From: JBDOQU01 sp039839375
Lineage (GTDB): Bacteria; Pseudomonadota; Alphaproteobacteria; DSM-16000; Inquilinaceae
Assembly (NCBI RefSeq): GCF_039839375.1
Contig: NZ_JBDOQU010000011.1
Coordinates: forward strand, 62,001-126,000
Reading direction: 5' to 3'
Length of the DNA: 64,000 nt
In this document: positions 1 through 10,165 of the stretch, piece after piece
How positions within the stretch are numbered: position 1 is the stretch's first letter
How the letters are laid out: each line of letters begins with the position of its first letter
The notes under the pieces: model-generated
Databases searched by the model: none
What the model saw: the letters and a program-made list of their open reading frames with translations, nothing else
Told to the model about the DNA's origin: nothing
Translations under genes and position numbers: made by a program

Positions 1-541
1 ACCAGGTCGCGGGCCAGGAGCACGCCGTCCGCGACCGCCGAGAGCGGCCGGAAGGCGGCTTCGGCGGCGGCGGGATCGGGGGTCAGGATCGCCAGCGCCT
101 TCACGGCCGCCCGGTCATCCTCACGGGAGCGGCCGCGATAGCGGGTGAAGCGGTAGTCGCGCAGCACCGCGCCCTGGGCGGCGAAGGCCGCCGCCGCGGT
201 GCTGCGGACCGGCGCGCCGTCGATCACGTTCAGCAGGACCGAGGCTTCGGCGATCCCGGCATCCTCCAGCACCCCGACGATCGTCCCGCCCAGCCGGCGG
301 GCGGCGGCTTCGAAGAAGGAGGAAGGATCCCCGATGCCGACCAGCAGCAGGCGCGATGCGGCGAGGCCCGGCGGGCCGATCCAGTCGAAGACCTCCCCCT
401 CATCGGGCGTGAAGCGGCCTTCCGCGATCAGGCGGGAGAGCGCGCCGTCGAAATCCGGATCGAGCCCGGGCGGCGTTCCCGTCGCTACGGGCAGGACGAG
501 GCAACCAGAGGCCGGGAGGCCGAGCGAACCGAAGGACAGCT

Positions 542-545
<4 letters not shown>
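1..545 (-). CDS. pepA: Leucyl aminopeptidase (M17), N-terminal part, cut by window edge
   Basis: Cytosolic metallo-aminopeptidase that releases N-terminal residues from peptides. Only the first ~181 codons are present, because the gene runs off the left edge. My reading of the minus strand gives an M17 N-terminal (macrodomain-like) domain: a beta-rich start MKLSFGSLGL, then LLLVGIGD, then the characteristic LRDYRFTRYR near residue 135 and VADGVLLARDLV at the truncated end, where family members continue into EPAN and the metal-binding catalytic domain. The catalytic domain itself is outside the window. The ATG overlaps the stop of the upstream acetoacetyl-CoA synthetase gene as ATGA, so the two are translationally coupled. 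Confidence 0.88.
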
Positions 546-2506
<1,961 letters not shown>

Positions 2507-2571
2507 CATTCCTCCCTTGGCGCCAGTTCCGGGGCGAACTTGGCGCGCGGGAGTCCGCAAGGCAAGCCCGT

Positions 2572-3396
2572 TCAGTCGGCTCCTTGGGCGGAGCGTCGGG
2601 CGGCGCGTCCGGGATGCCTGATGAAGGGGGTCGTGACAGTCAGATGGCGGAAACCGTTGCGTTCCAGCACCGGCCGGCTCTCCGCCCCGGCATCCACGGT
2701 CACATAGCGATAGCCGCGCCGGCGCGCCGCCTCCGCCCGCAGCGCGACCAGCGCCCGATAGAGGCCACGGCCGCGATGGGAGCCGAGCGTGGAGCCGCCC
2801 CACAGGCTGGCGAAAGAGGAGCCGGCATGGAAGCGCGCCCAGCCGACGGCGACGGGCAGGCCGCCATCATAGGCGACGAGGACCAGCACGCCGTCGGGAT
2901 CGGCCGCCAGTTCCAGCCTGAGCGCCGGGCCGGGGGCGCATTCCCGCCCGCCCCAGACGGCGAGGTTGACCACATCGACATCGCAAAGCTCGTCCGGCCC
3001 GACCTGGCGGATCTCCATCCGCCCGAGGGACGGCACGGCCGGGAGGGGGCCGGAGAGGTCCAGCAGCATCACCGTTTCGGGCTCCCGCTCCTCGAACCGG
3101 TGGGCGCGGAGGCGGCAGGCCAGGTCCGACGGCCCGTCATGCTGGTAGTGCTTCCATTCGAAGGCGTGGCCCAGCGTGCGATAGAGCGCGATCTCCCGCT
3201 CTATCGCCGCATCGACCGTCTCTCCGTCCAGCGCGCTGTAGAGGATGCAATTGTCGTCGGCGTCCGCCGTGACGCCGATCAGGCGGGTGATCGTCGGCTC
3301 CCGTTCTATCCGGAAACCGGGCAGATCGACCGTGTCGCTCAGCCGAAGCTCCGCATCATAGAGGGCCAGGACAGGTTCCAGATCGTTCAGCGCCAT
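2572..3396 (-). CDS. GNAT-family N-acetyltransferase
   Basis: Probable acetyl-CoA-dependent N-acetyltransferase of unknown substrate. The product is about 274 residues. The C-terminal half (residues ~140-265) carries the GNAT fold with the acetyl-CoA-binding motif A, seen as STLGSHRGRGLYRALVALR, followed by YRYVTVDAG and a conserved PVLERNGF motif B. The N-terminal half looks like a second, degenerate GNAT-type domain. Start choice: an upstream GTG (3423) lies beside a good promoter (-35 TTCAAC at 3453-3448, 17-bp spacer, -10 TATAGT at 3430-3425), whose start site would fall after that GTG. I therefore take the ATG at 3396. The promoter overlaps the 3' end of ychF, so the gene is probably transcribed independently. 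Confidence 0.75.
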   Translation of the reverse strand: MALNDLEPVLALYDAELRLSDTVDLPGFRIEREPTITRLIGVTADADDNCILYSALDGETVDAAIEREIALYRTLGHAFEWKHYQHDGPSDLACRLRAHRFEEREPETVMLLDLSGPLPAVPSLGRMEIRQVGPDELCDVDVVNLAVWGGRECAPGPALRLELAADPDGVLVLVAYDGGLPVAVGWARFHAGSSFASLWGGSTLGSHRGRGLYRALVALRAEAARRRGYRYVTVDAGAESRPVLERNGFRHLTVTTPFIRHPGRAARRSAQGAD

Positions 3397-3424
3397 CGAC
3401 GTTCGCTCAAACCGTACCGCCACT

Positions 3425-3453
3425 ACTATAGCGGGTATCGGTCAGACGTTGAA
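3425..3453 (-). promoter_or_regulatory. Putative sigma70 promoter of the GNAT gene
   Basis: Minus strand -35 TTCAAC and -10 TATAGT separated by exactly 17 bp, lying across the ychF stop codon. The predicted start site near 3418 leaves a leader of about 20 nt before the ATG at 3396. Assigned by eye. Confidence 0.5.
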
Positions 3454-4539
3454 CCGGAAGTGGAAGACGTCTCCGTCCTGGACGACATATTCCTTCCCTT
3501 CCTGGCGCATCTTGCCGGCATCCTTGGCGCCCTGCTCCCCGCCCAGCGCGACGAAGCTGTCATAGTCGATCGTCTCCGCCCGGATGAAGCCGCGCTGGAA
3601 ATCGGTGTGGATGGCGCCCGCCGCCTCCGGCGCGGTCGCGCCCTGCCCTACCGTCCAGGCCCGCGCCTCCTTCGGCCCCACAGTGAAGAAGGTGAGAAGG
3701 CCGAGCAGGCGGTAGCCGGCGCGGATCACCTTGTTCAGGCCAGCCTCTTCCAGGTCGAGGCTCTCCAGGAACTCCCGCTTCTCGTCGGGATCGGCAAGCT
3801 GTGCCAGCTCCGCCTCGATGGCGGCGGAGATGACCACCGTCTCCGCGTTCTCGGCCGCCGCCTTCTCCGCCACCTTCGCGGAATGGGCGTTGCCGGTCGC
3901 GGCCTCGTGCTCCGCGACGTTGCAGACATAGAGGACGGGCTTGGCGGTCAGGAGCTGGAGGCGGCGGAAGATCGGCGCTTCCTCCTTGGAAATCTCCGTG
4001 ACGCGGGCGGGCTTGCCGTCGCGCAGCACGACCAGCGCCCGCTCCATGATCTCAAGCTCGGCCTTGGCCTCCTTGTCGCCGCCCTTGGCGCGCTTGCCGG
4101 ACGCCGTCACCCGGCGCTCCAGGCTCTCCATGTCGGCCAGCATCAGCTCCGTCTCGACGATCTCCGCGTCGCGGACGGGATCGACCGAGCCCTCGACATG
4201 GGTCACCTCCCCCTCGAAGCAGCGCAGGACGTGGAGGATTGCGTCGGTCTCGCGGATGTTCGCCAGGAACTGGTTGCCCAGCCCCTCCCCGCGCGACGCG
4301 CCGCGCACTAGGCCCGCAATGTCCACGAACTCAAGCTGCGTCGGGATGATCTTCTGGCTCCTGGCGATGCCGGCCAGCTTCTCCAGCCGCGGATCGGGGA
4401 CGCCGACCCGGCCGGTATTCGGCTCTATCGTGCAGAAGGGATAGTTGGCCGCTTCGGCCGCCTGGGTGGAGGTGAGCGCGTTGAAGAGCGTCGACTTGCC
4501 GACGTTCGGCAGGCCGACGATGCCGCAATTGAAACCCAT
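3442..4539 (-). CDS. ychF: Redox-regulated ATPase YchF (Obg-family P-loop NTPase)
   Basis: Cytosolic TRAFAC-class NTPase that prefers ATP to GTP and associates with the ribosome; its family role is in translation and the oxidative stress response. The product of 365 residues matches the highly conserved family length. Seen in order are G1 GLPNVGKST (residues 9-17), G3 DIAGLVRGAS, the family-specific NxxE in place of NKxD (CNVAEHE, about residue 206) that accounts for ATP preference, a helical insert, and a C-terminal TGS domain from about residue 280 ending in DGDVFHFRFNV. It follows pth-rplY on the same strand, a common alphaproteobacterial arrangement, but is separated from pth by 560 bp of repeat-rich DNA. 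Confidence 0.96.
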   Translation of the reverse strand: MGFNCGIVGLPNVGKSTLFNALTSTQAAEAANYPFCTIEPNTGRVGVPDPRLEKLAGIARSQKIIPTQLEFVDIAGLVRGASRGEGLGNQFLANIRETDAILHVLRCFEGEVTHVEGSVDPVRDAEIVETELMLADMESLERRVTASGKRAKGGDKEAKAELEIMERALVVLRDGKPARVTEISKEEAPIFRRLQLLTAKPVLYVCNVAEHEAATGNAHSAKVAEKAAAENAETVVISAAIEAELAQLADPDEKREFLESLDLEEAGLNKVIRAGYRLLGLLTFFTVGPKEARAWTVGQGATAPEAAGAIHTDFQRGFIRAETIDYDSFVALGGEQGAKDAGKMRQEGKEYVVQDGDVFHFRFNV

Positions 4540-4647
4540 GGGTGAGGATCGCCGATTGGTCGCTGGAAGAACGAAGCGCGGGTTCTAGCACAAAGGCCGG
4601 GCGGCTGGGACAGGTATTGATCGATGAGGGCGAAGCCTTCGCCCCTC

Positions 4648-4711
4648 CTCCTCATGGTGAGCCTGTCGAACCATGCGGGCACCGACCCTTCGACGGGCTC
4701 GGGGTGAGGTG
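4648..4711. repeat. Dispersed repeat B, copy 1
   Basis: Two imperfect-palindrome halves. The first is CATGGTGAGCCTGTCGAACC and the second CCTTCGACGGGCTCGGGG. The two halves are roughly inverted copies of one another, so the element can fold. Related copies lie at 13078-13139 and 62711-62776, and a partial copy at 18615-18645. Confidence 0.8.
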
Positions 4712-4718
4712 CAATTGT

Positions 4719-4841
4719 CGTCATGCCGGACTTGATCCGGCATCCATGCGGTGTCGACGCCGGCGGGGGCTGTGCTTGTTCTTCACCGCCGGTGAAGCGG
4801 CGGTGGCCTATGGATTCCGGATCAAGTCCGGAATGACCAAT
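4719..4841. repeat. Dispersed repeat A, copy 1 (paired palindromes)
   Basis: Left palindrome ATGCCGGA-CTTGA-TCCGGCAT (about 4723-4743), a spacer of about 70 bp, then right palindrome TTCCGGA-TCAAG-TCCGGAA (about 4814-4832). The two lie in inverted orientation, bounded by GTC and GACCAA. The arms of the palindromes differ between copies while the loop stays CTTGA. Confidence 0.85.
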
Positions 4842-5073
4842 GAAATTCAGGACCCAGACACAGCGCGGGAGCCATCCGGTATCCCGGGGCTCCCGGCTAT
4901 TGGTTTTCACCGCTTTGCGAAGAAGCGATCCCGAAGGATACGATCTGCTTCCTGCTGTCGCCGCACGGGTGTTGCGGCGGCTCTTTCGTCGCCGGAAATC
5001 CGACCACGTGAGAGGAAGGGTGCGACTCATCCGACGGCCCGTCAAGACGGTAGTCGTGCGCCGCACAATGCAT

Positions 5074-5095
5074 AAAAAACCGGGGACAGAAGTCC
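5074..5095 (-). terminator. Weak intrinsic terminator after pth
   Basis: Just downstream of the pth stop on the minus strand there is a short hairpin GGAC-TTCT-GTCC followed by CCGG and six T residues. The stem is only 4 bp, so this is a weak call. Confidence 0.35.
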
Positions 5096-5099
5096 GATC

Positions 5100-5669
5100 T
5101 CAGCCCTTCGTCAGGAGGGCGATCCTGGTCATGAACTTCTCCGGCTCGTTCTCCGCCAGCAGGGGGGCGCAATCGGCCACAGCCTCCATCAGCGGGTCCA
5201 GCCAGTCCTCGTCGGAGCGCGAGAAATCGTGCAGCACGTAATTGTGGACCAGTGCCTTGTCGCCCGGGTGGCCGATGCCCAGGCGGACACGCCAGTAATC
5301 CTGGCCGATATGGCGGTCGATGGACCGGATGCCGTTATGGCCGCCCGCGCCGCCCGCCTTCTTCACCCGGACCTTGCCGGGGGCGAGGTCGAGTTCGTCA
5401 TGGATCACGACGACGGAATCGGGGTCGATCTTGTAGAAGCGCATCGCCTCCCCGACCGACTGGCCTGAGAGGTTCATGAAGGTGGCGGGCTTGAGCGCGA
5501 TGGTCTTGCGGCCCGAAAGCGAGCCTTCGGCCATTTGACCCTGAAACCGGCTGCGCCAGGAACCGAAGCCATGGCGGTGGGCGACATCGTCCACCGCCAT
5601 GTATCCGATATTGTGCCGGTTGTAGGCGTACTGCGCCCCGGGGTTGCCGAGGCCGACCAGAAGCAGCAT
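5100..5669 (-). CDS. pth: Peptidyl-tRNA hydrolase
   Basis: Essential cytosolic esterase that recycles peptidyl-tRNA dropped from ribosomes by cleaving the peptide-tRNA ester. The product of 189 residues has the normal length. The N-terminus carries GLGNPG with Asn9, Tyr14 and the catalytic His19 in YNRHNIGY. The later conserved parts are PATFMNLSGQSV, HDELDLAPG (catalytic-support Asp) and GGHNGIRSI, ending in a DxWLDP-type helical tail. It lies 21 bp downstream of rplY on the same strand, the usual rplY-pth operon of proteobacteria. Confidence 0.97.
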   Translation of the reverse strand: MLLLVGLGNPGAQYAYNRHNIGYMAVDDVAHRHGFGSWRSRFQGQMAEGSLSGRKTIALKPATFMNLSGQSVGEAMRFYKIDPDSVVVIHDELDLAPGKVRVKKAGGAGGHNGIRSIDRHIGQDYWRVRLGIGHPGDKALVHNYVLHDFSRSDEDWLDPLMEAVADCAPLLAENEPEKFMTRIALLTKG

Positions 5670-5690
5670 CGAACGATCGGAAAGGGAGGA

Positions 5691-6332
5691 TTACTCCTCG
5701 CCTTCCTCCTGCTCCTCGCCCTCTTCCTCTTCGCCTTCCTGGGCTTCCGACGCCTCGGCGGAGACGACGGTCGGCGCGGCGACGGTGGCGATGGTGAAGT
5801 CGCGGTCGGTGATGGTCGGGGCCACGCCATTCGGCAGCTTGACGTTGCTGATGTGCAGGCTGTCGCCGATCTGCGCGCCGGTCAGGTCGATGACCAGCTC
5901 CTCCGGGATCGCCGAGGCGCGGCAGGTCACCTCGACCTCATGCCGGACGACGTTCAGCACGCCACCGCGCTTGATGCCGGGGGACTTGTCCTCGTTAACG
6001 AAGCGGACCGGAACCTCGACCTCGATCTTGGTCGTGTCGCTGACGCGCAGGAAATCGATATGGATCGCGATGTCGGTCACGGGATCGAGCTGCACGTCGC
6101 GCATCAGCACGTGGTGGCTGTCCTTGCCGACCTTGATGTCGTAGAGGTGCGTGAACTGCGCCGGATCCTTCAGGATCTTCAGCAGCGAGTGCCCGTTGAT
6201 GCTGACCATCACCGGCGGCTGCTTGTCGCCGTAGATGACGCTGGGGATCATCCCCGCCCGACGCGCTGCCCGTGCTGCCCCCTTACCGGCCCGGTCCCGC
6301 GCTTCGGCCGTGATGGTGATCGTATCGGCCAT
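5691..6332 (-). CDS. rplY: 50S ribosomal protein L25/general stress protein Ctc
   Basis: Binds 5S rRNA in the large subunit. The product of 213 residues is the long Ctc/TL5 form: an N-terminal L25 beta-barrel (residues ~5-95; GKGAARAARR, then GMIPSVIYGD), followed by the C-terminal TL5-type domain (about 100-185; HIDFLRVSDTTKIEVEVPV). It ends in a very acidic low-complexity tail from about residue 196, rich in Glu with Gln and Gly, common in alphaproteobacterial L25. The ATG at 6332 follows AAGGAG. A structured leader and a good promoter lie upstream, and pth follows after 21 bp in the same operon. Confidence 0.96.
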   Translation of the reverse strand: MADTITITAEARDRAGKGAARAARRAGMIPSVIYGDKQPPVMVSINGHSLLKILKDPAQFTHLYDIKVGKDSHHVLMRDVQLDPVTDIAIHIDFLRVSDTTKIEVEVPVRFVNEDKSPGIKRGGVLNVVRHEVEVTCRASAIPEELVIDLTGAQIGDSLHISNVKLPNGVAPTITDRDFTIATVAAPTVVSAEASEAQEGEEEEGEEQEEGEE

Positions 6333-6361
6333 GGCCTTGGAACTCCTTGGAAATGAACAAA

Positions 6362-6435
6362 GACGCCGACCTCCAGGGGTGTCGGCGTCGCCAGCCCCGC
6401 CGCGGCGGGGAACGCGCCCATCGTTAGCGCGGGCG
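6362..6435 (-). promoter_or_regulatory. Structured 5' leader of rplY with three hairpins
   Basis: Read on the minus strand, the leader holds a CGCCC/GGGCG hairpin, the perfect palindrome at 6395-6410 (CCCCGCCG/CGGCGGGG), and a 9-bp stem at 6362-6389 (GACGCCGAC/GTCGGCGTC) followed at once by TTTGTTCATTT. The last hairpin resembles an attenuator terminator and lies only 30 nt before the rplY ATG. A role in autoregulation is inference. Confidence 0.5.
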
Positions 6436-6437
6436 TC

Positions 6438-6466
6438 TCTATAGTCTCAGGCGCGCGCGAAGGCAA
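6438..6466 (-). promoter_or_regulatory. Sigma70-type promoter of rplY-pth
   Basis: Minus strand -35 TTGCCT (6466-6461), 17-bp spacer, -10 TATAGA (6443-6438). Transcription would begin near 6431 and give a leader of about 100 nt. Confidence 0.6.
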
Positions 6467-6655
6467 GCGCGGCGTCGGCAAACCACCTGCCCGCCCCTCC
6501 GCGCGACATGCCCGTTGACGGGGCTGGGGCGGGGCGGCATGGTGCGGCCGGTTTCGCGGCGGGAAGCCCCGTGCGCGCACGCCCATCCTGCGCCGCCGGC
6601 TGCGCGCACCGCCCGGCCTGTCGGCGTCAATCAATCATGCCAGGACCAGCCGCAG

Positions 6656-8650
6656 ATGCCCAGTTCCGTCGCCGCCCGAACCAGCCACAAGGATATGGCG
6701 AACGTCATCCGCGCCCTGTCGATGGATGCGGTGGAGGCTGCGAAGTCGGGCCATCCCGGCCTGCCGATGGGCATGGCCGATGTGGCGACGGTGCTGTGGT
6801 CGAAGTTCCTGAAGTTCGACCCGGCGAACCCGACCTGGCCCGACCGCGACCGGTTCGTCCATTCCGCCGGCCACGGGTCGATGCTGCTCTACAGCCTGCT
6901 GCACCTGACCGGCTTCGAGAAGATTACGCTGGACCAGTTGAAGAACTTCCGGCAGTTGGGCGCGATCACGGCCGGGCATCCGGAGGTCGAGCAGGACGCA
7001 GGGATCGAGACGACGACCGGCCCGCTGGGCCAGGGCATCTCCACCGCCGTCGGCATGGCGCTGGCCGAGCGCATCCTGAACGCGCGGTTCGGCGACGATC
7101 TGGTGGACCACCGGACCTATGTCATCTGTTCGGACGGCGACCTGATGGAGGGGATCAGCCACGAGGCCTGCTCGCTGGCCGGCCATCTGAAGCTGGACCG
7201 TCTGATCGTCCTCTATGACGACAACGAGATCTCGATCGACGGGCCGACCAGCCTGTCCTTCAGCGACGACACGGCCAAGCGGTTCGAGGCCTATGGCTGG
7301 GACGTGCAGAAGATCGACGGCCACGATCCCGAAGCGATCGAGGCCGCCATCGCCGCCGCCCAGAAGACGGCGACGCCATCGATGATCTGCTGCCGCACGA
7401 CCATCGGCTTCGGCGCGCCGACCAAGGCCGGCAAATCCTCCTCCCACGGCAGCCCGCTGGGCGCGGAGGAGATTGCCGGCGCGCGGAAGAACCTTGGCTG
7501 GGACCACGCGCCCTTCGTCATCCCCGACGAGGTGCTGGCCGCGTGGCGTGAAGCCGGCCGCCGGTCGGGCAACATTCATGGCGACTGGGAAAGCCGCCTC
7601 GCCCACTCCAGCCGGAAGGACGAGTTCACCACGGCCGTGACGGGCGCGCTGCCGTCGGACCTCTCCGCGCTCATCAACGGGCTGAAGAAGTCGATCAGCG
7701 AGGAGAAGCCGAAGCTGGCCACGCGGCAGGCGTCGGGCAAGGCGCTGGACGCGCTGGTTCCGGCGATCCCGGAGATGATCGGCGGATCGGCGGACCTGAC
7801 AGGATCGAACAACACCAAGACGAAGGTCTCCACCGACATCTCCGCCGGCGCCTATGGCGGCCGCTACGTCAATTATGGCGTGCGGGAGCACGGCATGGCC
7901 GCGGCGATGAACGGCATGGCGCTGCATGGCGGGATCATCCCCTATGCCGGCACCTTCCTGACCTTCGCCGACTATTGCCGGCCGTCCATCCGCCTGTCGG
8001 CGCTGATGCATCAGCGCGTCGTCTATGTGATGACCCATGATTCCATCGGCCTCGGCGAAGACGGTCCGACCCACCAGCCGGTGGAGCATATGGCGGCACT
8101 GCGGGCGATCCCGAACCTGCTGGTCTTCCGACCCGCCGATGCGGTGGAGACCGCCGAGGCGTGGGAGCTGATGCTGCGCAACGATCGCGGCCCGTCGGTC
8201 ATCGCGCTGACCCGCCAGGGTCTGCCGACGGCGCGGACGGAACATACCGATGAGAATCTGAGCGCCCGGGGCGCCTATGTCCTCGCCGAGGCCGAGGCCG
8301 ACGCCAGGGTGACGCTGATGGCGACGGGGTCGGAGGTCGCCATCGCGCTGGATGCGAAGAAGGCGCTGGAGGCCGAAGGCATCGGTACGCGCGTCGTCTC
8401 CATGCCCTGCTGGGAGCTGTTCGAGCAGCAGGGCGTTGCCTATCAGCGGAAGGTGCTGGGCGAAGGCACGGTTCGCGTCGGCGTCGAGGCGGCGATCCGC
8501 CTGGGCTGGGACCGCTGGATCGGGTCCGACGGCGCGTTCGTCGGCATGGCGGGCTTCGGCGCGTCGGGCAAGTACGAGGATCTCTACGACCATTTCGGAA
8601 TCACGGCGGCCAAGGTCGCCGAGGCCGCGAAGGCCGGTCTTGGAGACTGA
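6656..8650 (+). CDS. tkt: Transketolase
   Basis: Thiamine-diphosphate enzyme of the non-oxidative pentose phosphate pathway that moves two-carbon units between sugar phosphates. The product of 664 residues is the standard length. It shows GHPGLPMGMADVATVLW near residue 32, the ThDP/Mg motif SDGDLMEGISHEA, the flap with SSHGSPLG, the catalytic glutamate region REHGMAAAMNG and the substrate loop GLGEDGPTHQPVEH, and a C-terminal domain ending KAGLGD. The open frame extends 47 codons upstream to 6515, but that stretch is Arg/Pro/Ala-rich and not transketolase-like, so I start at the ATG at 6656. It probably forms a glycolysis/pentose phosphate unit with gap 60 bp downstream. Confidence 0.96.
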   Translation: MPSSVAARTSHKDMANVIRALSMDAVEAAKSGHPGLPMGMADVATVLWSKFLKFDPANPTWPDRDRFVHSAGHGSMLLYSLLHLTGFEKITLDQLKNFRQLGAITAGHPEVEQDAGIETTTGPLGQGISTAVGMALAERILNARFGDDLVDHRTYVICSDGDLMEGISHEACSLAGHLKLDRLIVLYDDNEISIDGPTSLSFSDDTAKRFEAYGWDVQKIDGHDPEAIEAAIAAAQKTATPSMICCRTTIGFGAPTKAGKSSSHGSPLGAEEIAGARKNLGWDHAPFVIPDEVLAAWREAGRRSGNIHGDWESRLAHSSRKDEFTTAVTGALPSDLSALINGLKKSISEEKPKLATRQASGKALDALVPAIPEMIGGSADLTGSNNTKTKVSTDISAGAYGGRYVNYGVREHGMAAAMNGMALHGGIIPYAGTFLTFADYCRPSIRLSALMHQRVVYVMTHDSIGLGEDGPTHQPVEHMAALRAIPNLLVFRPADAVETAEAWELMLRNDRGPSVIALTRQGLPTARTEHTDENLSARGAYVLAEAEADARVTLMATGSEVAIALDAKKALEAEGIGTRVVSMPCWELFEQQGVAYQRKVLGEGTVRVGVEAAIRLGWDRWIGSDGAFVGMAGFGASGKYEDLYDHFGITAAKVAEAAKAGLGD

Positions 8651-8710
8651 CAGAAACTTCCGGCTCCCCCACAAAAACAGGCGGAAGACCATTCCATCAA
8701 GGAGGAAAAC

Positions 8711-9718
8711 ATGGCGGTGAAGGTTGCGATCAACGGGTTCGGCCGCATTGGCCGGCTGGTGCTGCGGGCGATCTACGAAAGCGGCCGCAAGGATGTGGAA
8801 GTGGTCGCCATCAACGATCTGGCGGACAACGCCACGAACGCGCACCTCTTGAAGTACGACAGCGTCCACGGCCGGTTCCCGCTGCCGGTCGAGAGCGGCG
8901 AAGGGTTCATCACCGTCGATGGCCACAAGATCAAAACCCTTCAGGAACGCGACCCGGCGAAGCTGCCCTGGGGCGATCTGGGCGTCGAGGTCGCGCTGGA
9001 ATGTTCCGGCATCTTCACCAAGCGCGACGACGCGGCCAAGCACCTGGCGGCCGGCGCCAAGAAGGTCCTGATCTCCGCCCCCGCGACGGACGAGGACATC
9101 ACCATCGTCTATGGCGTCAATGACGACAAGCTGACGGCCGATCACAAGATCGTCTCCAACGCGTCCTGCACCACCAACTGCCTGGTGCCGGTGGCCGCGG
9201 TGCTGCACGAGGCGGTCGGCATCGAGCATGGCTTCATGACGACGATCCACAGCTACACCGGCGACCAGCGCATCGTCGACACGATGCACAAGGACCTGCA
9301 CCGCGCCCGCGCCGCGGCGCTGAACATCATCCCGACCTCCACCGGCGCGGCGAAGGCCGTCGGCAAGGTGATGCCGGAGTTGAAGGGCAAGCTGGACGGC
9401 AGCTCCGTCAGGGTGCCGACGCCCAACGTCTCCGTCGTCGACTTCAAGTTCGTCGCCAAGCGCGCGACCAGCGTGGAGGAGGTCAACGGCGCCATCGGCA
9501 AGGCCGCCGGGGGCAAGCTGAAGAACATACTGGGCGTCTATGACGAGCCGCTGGTGTCGATGGATTTCAACCACGACCCCCGCTCCTCGATCTTCGCGCT
9601 GGGCGAGACCAAGGTCATGGAAGGCACCTTCGTGCGGATCCTGACCTGGTACGACAATGAGTGGGGCTTCTCCAACCGCATGGCGGACACGGCCGTGGCG
9701 ATGTCCAAGGCGGGCTGA
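8711..9718 (+). CDS. gap: Glyceraldehyde-3-phosphate dehydrogenase (type I)
   Basis: Converts glyceraldehyde 3-phosphate to 1,3-bisphosphoglycerate with NAD(P), in glycolysis or the Calvin-type direction. The product of 335 residues shows the N-terminal Rossmann motif INGFGRIGRLVLRA, AINDLAD (the aspartate suggests NAD preference), the catalytic SNASCTTNCLVPV with the nucleophilic Cys near residue 155, the HSYTGDQ helix carrying the catalytic His, and the C-terminal WYDNEWGFSNRM. A strong AAGGAGG lies 6 nt before the ATG. It is cotranscribed with tkt in all likelihood, and the first terminator follows about 190 bp downstream. Confidence 0.98.
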   Translation: MAVKVAINGFGRIGRLVLRAIYESGRKDVEVVAINDLADNATNAHLLKYDSVHGRFPLPVESGEGFITVDGHKIKTLQERDPAKLPWGDLGVEVALECSGIFTKRDDAAKHLAAGAKKVLISAPATDEDITIVYGVNDDKLTADHKIVSNASCTTNCLVPVAAVLHEAVGIEHGFMTTIHSYTGDQRIVDTMHKDLHRARAAALNIIPTSTGAAKAVGKVMPELKGKLDGSSVRVPTPNVSVVDFKFVAKRATSVEEVNGAIGKAAGGKLKNILGVYDEPLVSMDFNHDPRSSIFALGETKVMEGTFVRILTWYDNEWGFSNRMADTAVAMSKAG

Positions 9719-9908
9719 ACGATCCGGAATGGGGTAAGTTCTTACGCCTTTCGGACCAGTTTCATCCAAATGAAGGATGATTTCGGCTCCGGTATGATCA
9801 AGGATGGAGATGCCTTTGGCGTATCCATCCTTGCCAAGGTCGACCCGCTTCCTTCGATCCTTCCGGGTGCTCCCCGTAGAATCGGCGGAAACGGTCAAAC
9901 TCCAGCGA

Positions 9909-9945
9909 CGCGGAACCTCGACGCCCGGGGTTCCGCGTTCTTTTC
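9909..9945 (+). terminator. Intrinsic terminator after gap
   Basis: A 12-bp stem with one G-T wobble (CGCGGAACCTCG paired with CGGGGTTCCGCG), a 5-nt loop, then TTCTTTTC. Well formed for plus-strand transcription out of tkt-gap. Confidence 0.8.
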
Positions 9946-10087
9946 ATTCATGCCCGTGCCGCCGCCCGTCATCCTTCATCTGAAGGATGCGTGGGAACCC
10001 GAATCGCCGACATGCTCCGGAAGGCCTCGGCATCAGGAGCCGACGCGCACGCTCGTGGCGGGCGGAAAGCCATCCGCCCGCACCCTC

Positions 10088-10125
10088 AAGGCCGGAAGCC
10101 CCAAGCTTCCGGCCTTCTTTCGTTT
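10088..10125 (+). terminator. Second strong intrinsic terminator upstream of the toxin gene
   Basis: A perfect 12-bp stem AAGGCCGGAAGC/GCTTCCGGCCTT with a 5-nt loop (CCCAA), followed by the T-rich tail CTTTCGTTTC. It insulates the toxin-antitoxin promoter, which begins 10 bp later. Confidence 0.8.
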
Positions 10126-10135
10126 CTGCGCCTAC

Positions 10136-10163
10136 TTGCGCTCTATATCCGAACAGGTATAGT
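10136..10163 (+). promoter_or_regulatory. Putative promoter of the toxin-antitoxin pair
   Basis: -35 TTGCGC (10136-10141), 16-bp spacer, -10 TATAGT (10158-10163). The -10 box lies directly against the ATG at 10166, so the transcript would be leaderless or nearly so, or translation may start further in. Confidence 0.45.
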
Positions 10164-10165
10164 AC

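Larger units (their letters stand above)
4540..5099. other. 560-bp intergenic region with dispersed repeats and no supported gene
   Basis: Between pth and ychF (both minus). The ychF-proximal half is almost entirely two dispersed repeat elements (4648-4711 and 4719-4841). The part next to pth (about 4850-5070) has no recognisable element beyond a weak minus-strand terminator. Short open frames here read through the repeats and give no recognisable protein. Confidence 0.7.
9719..10165. other. 447-bp intergenic region with several hairpins and no gene
   Basis: Between gap and the toxin gene. By eye I see five or six inverted repeats: TCATCC/GGATGA near 9763-9780; a long imperfect stem AAGGATGGA...TCCATCCTT near 9809-9833; terminator 9909-9945; CATCCTTC-ATCT-GAAGGATG near 9970-9989; GCGGGCGGA/TCCGCCCGC near 10058-10080; and terminator 10088-10125. 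Three of them share the GGATG/CATCC core. No open frame here is credible. Confidence 0.6.

Noticed and set aside
2584..4311. 575-codon plus-strand frame opposite the GNAT and ychF genes
   Set aside because: Antisense shadow; both minus-strand genes have clear family motifs.
6635..9898. Very long open frame (about 1087 codons) on the minus strand, antisense to tkt and gap
   Set aside because: It lies opposite two clear genes in a high-GC genome, where antisense frames stay open by codon bias. The translation is His/Arg/Gly/Asp-rich and matches no protein family.
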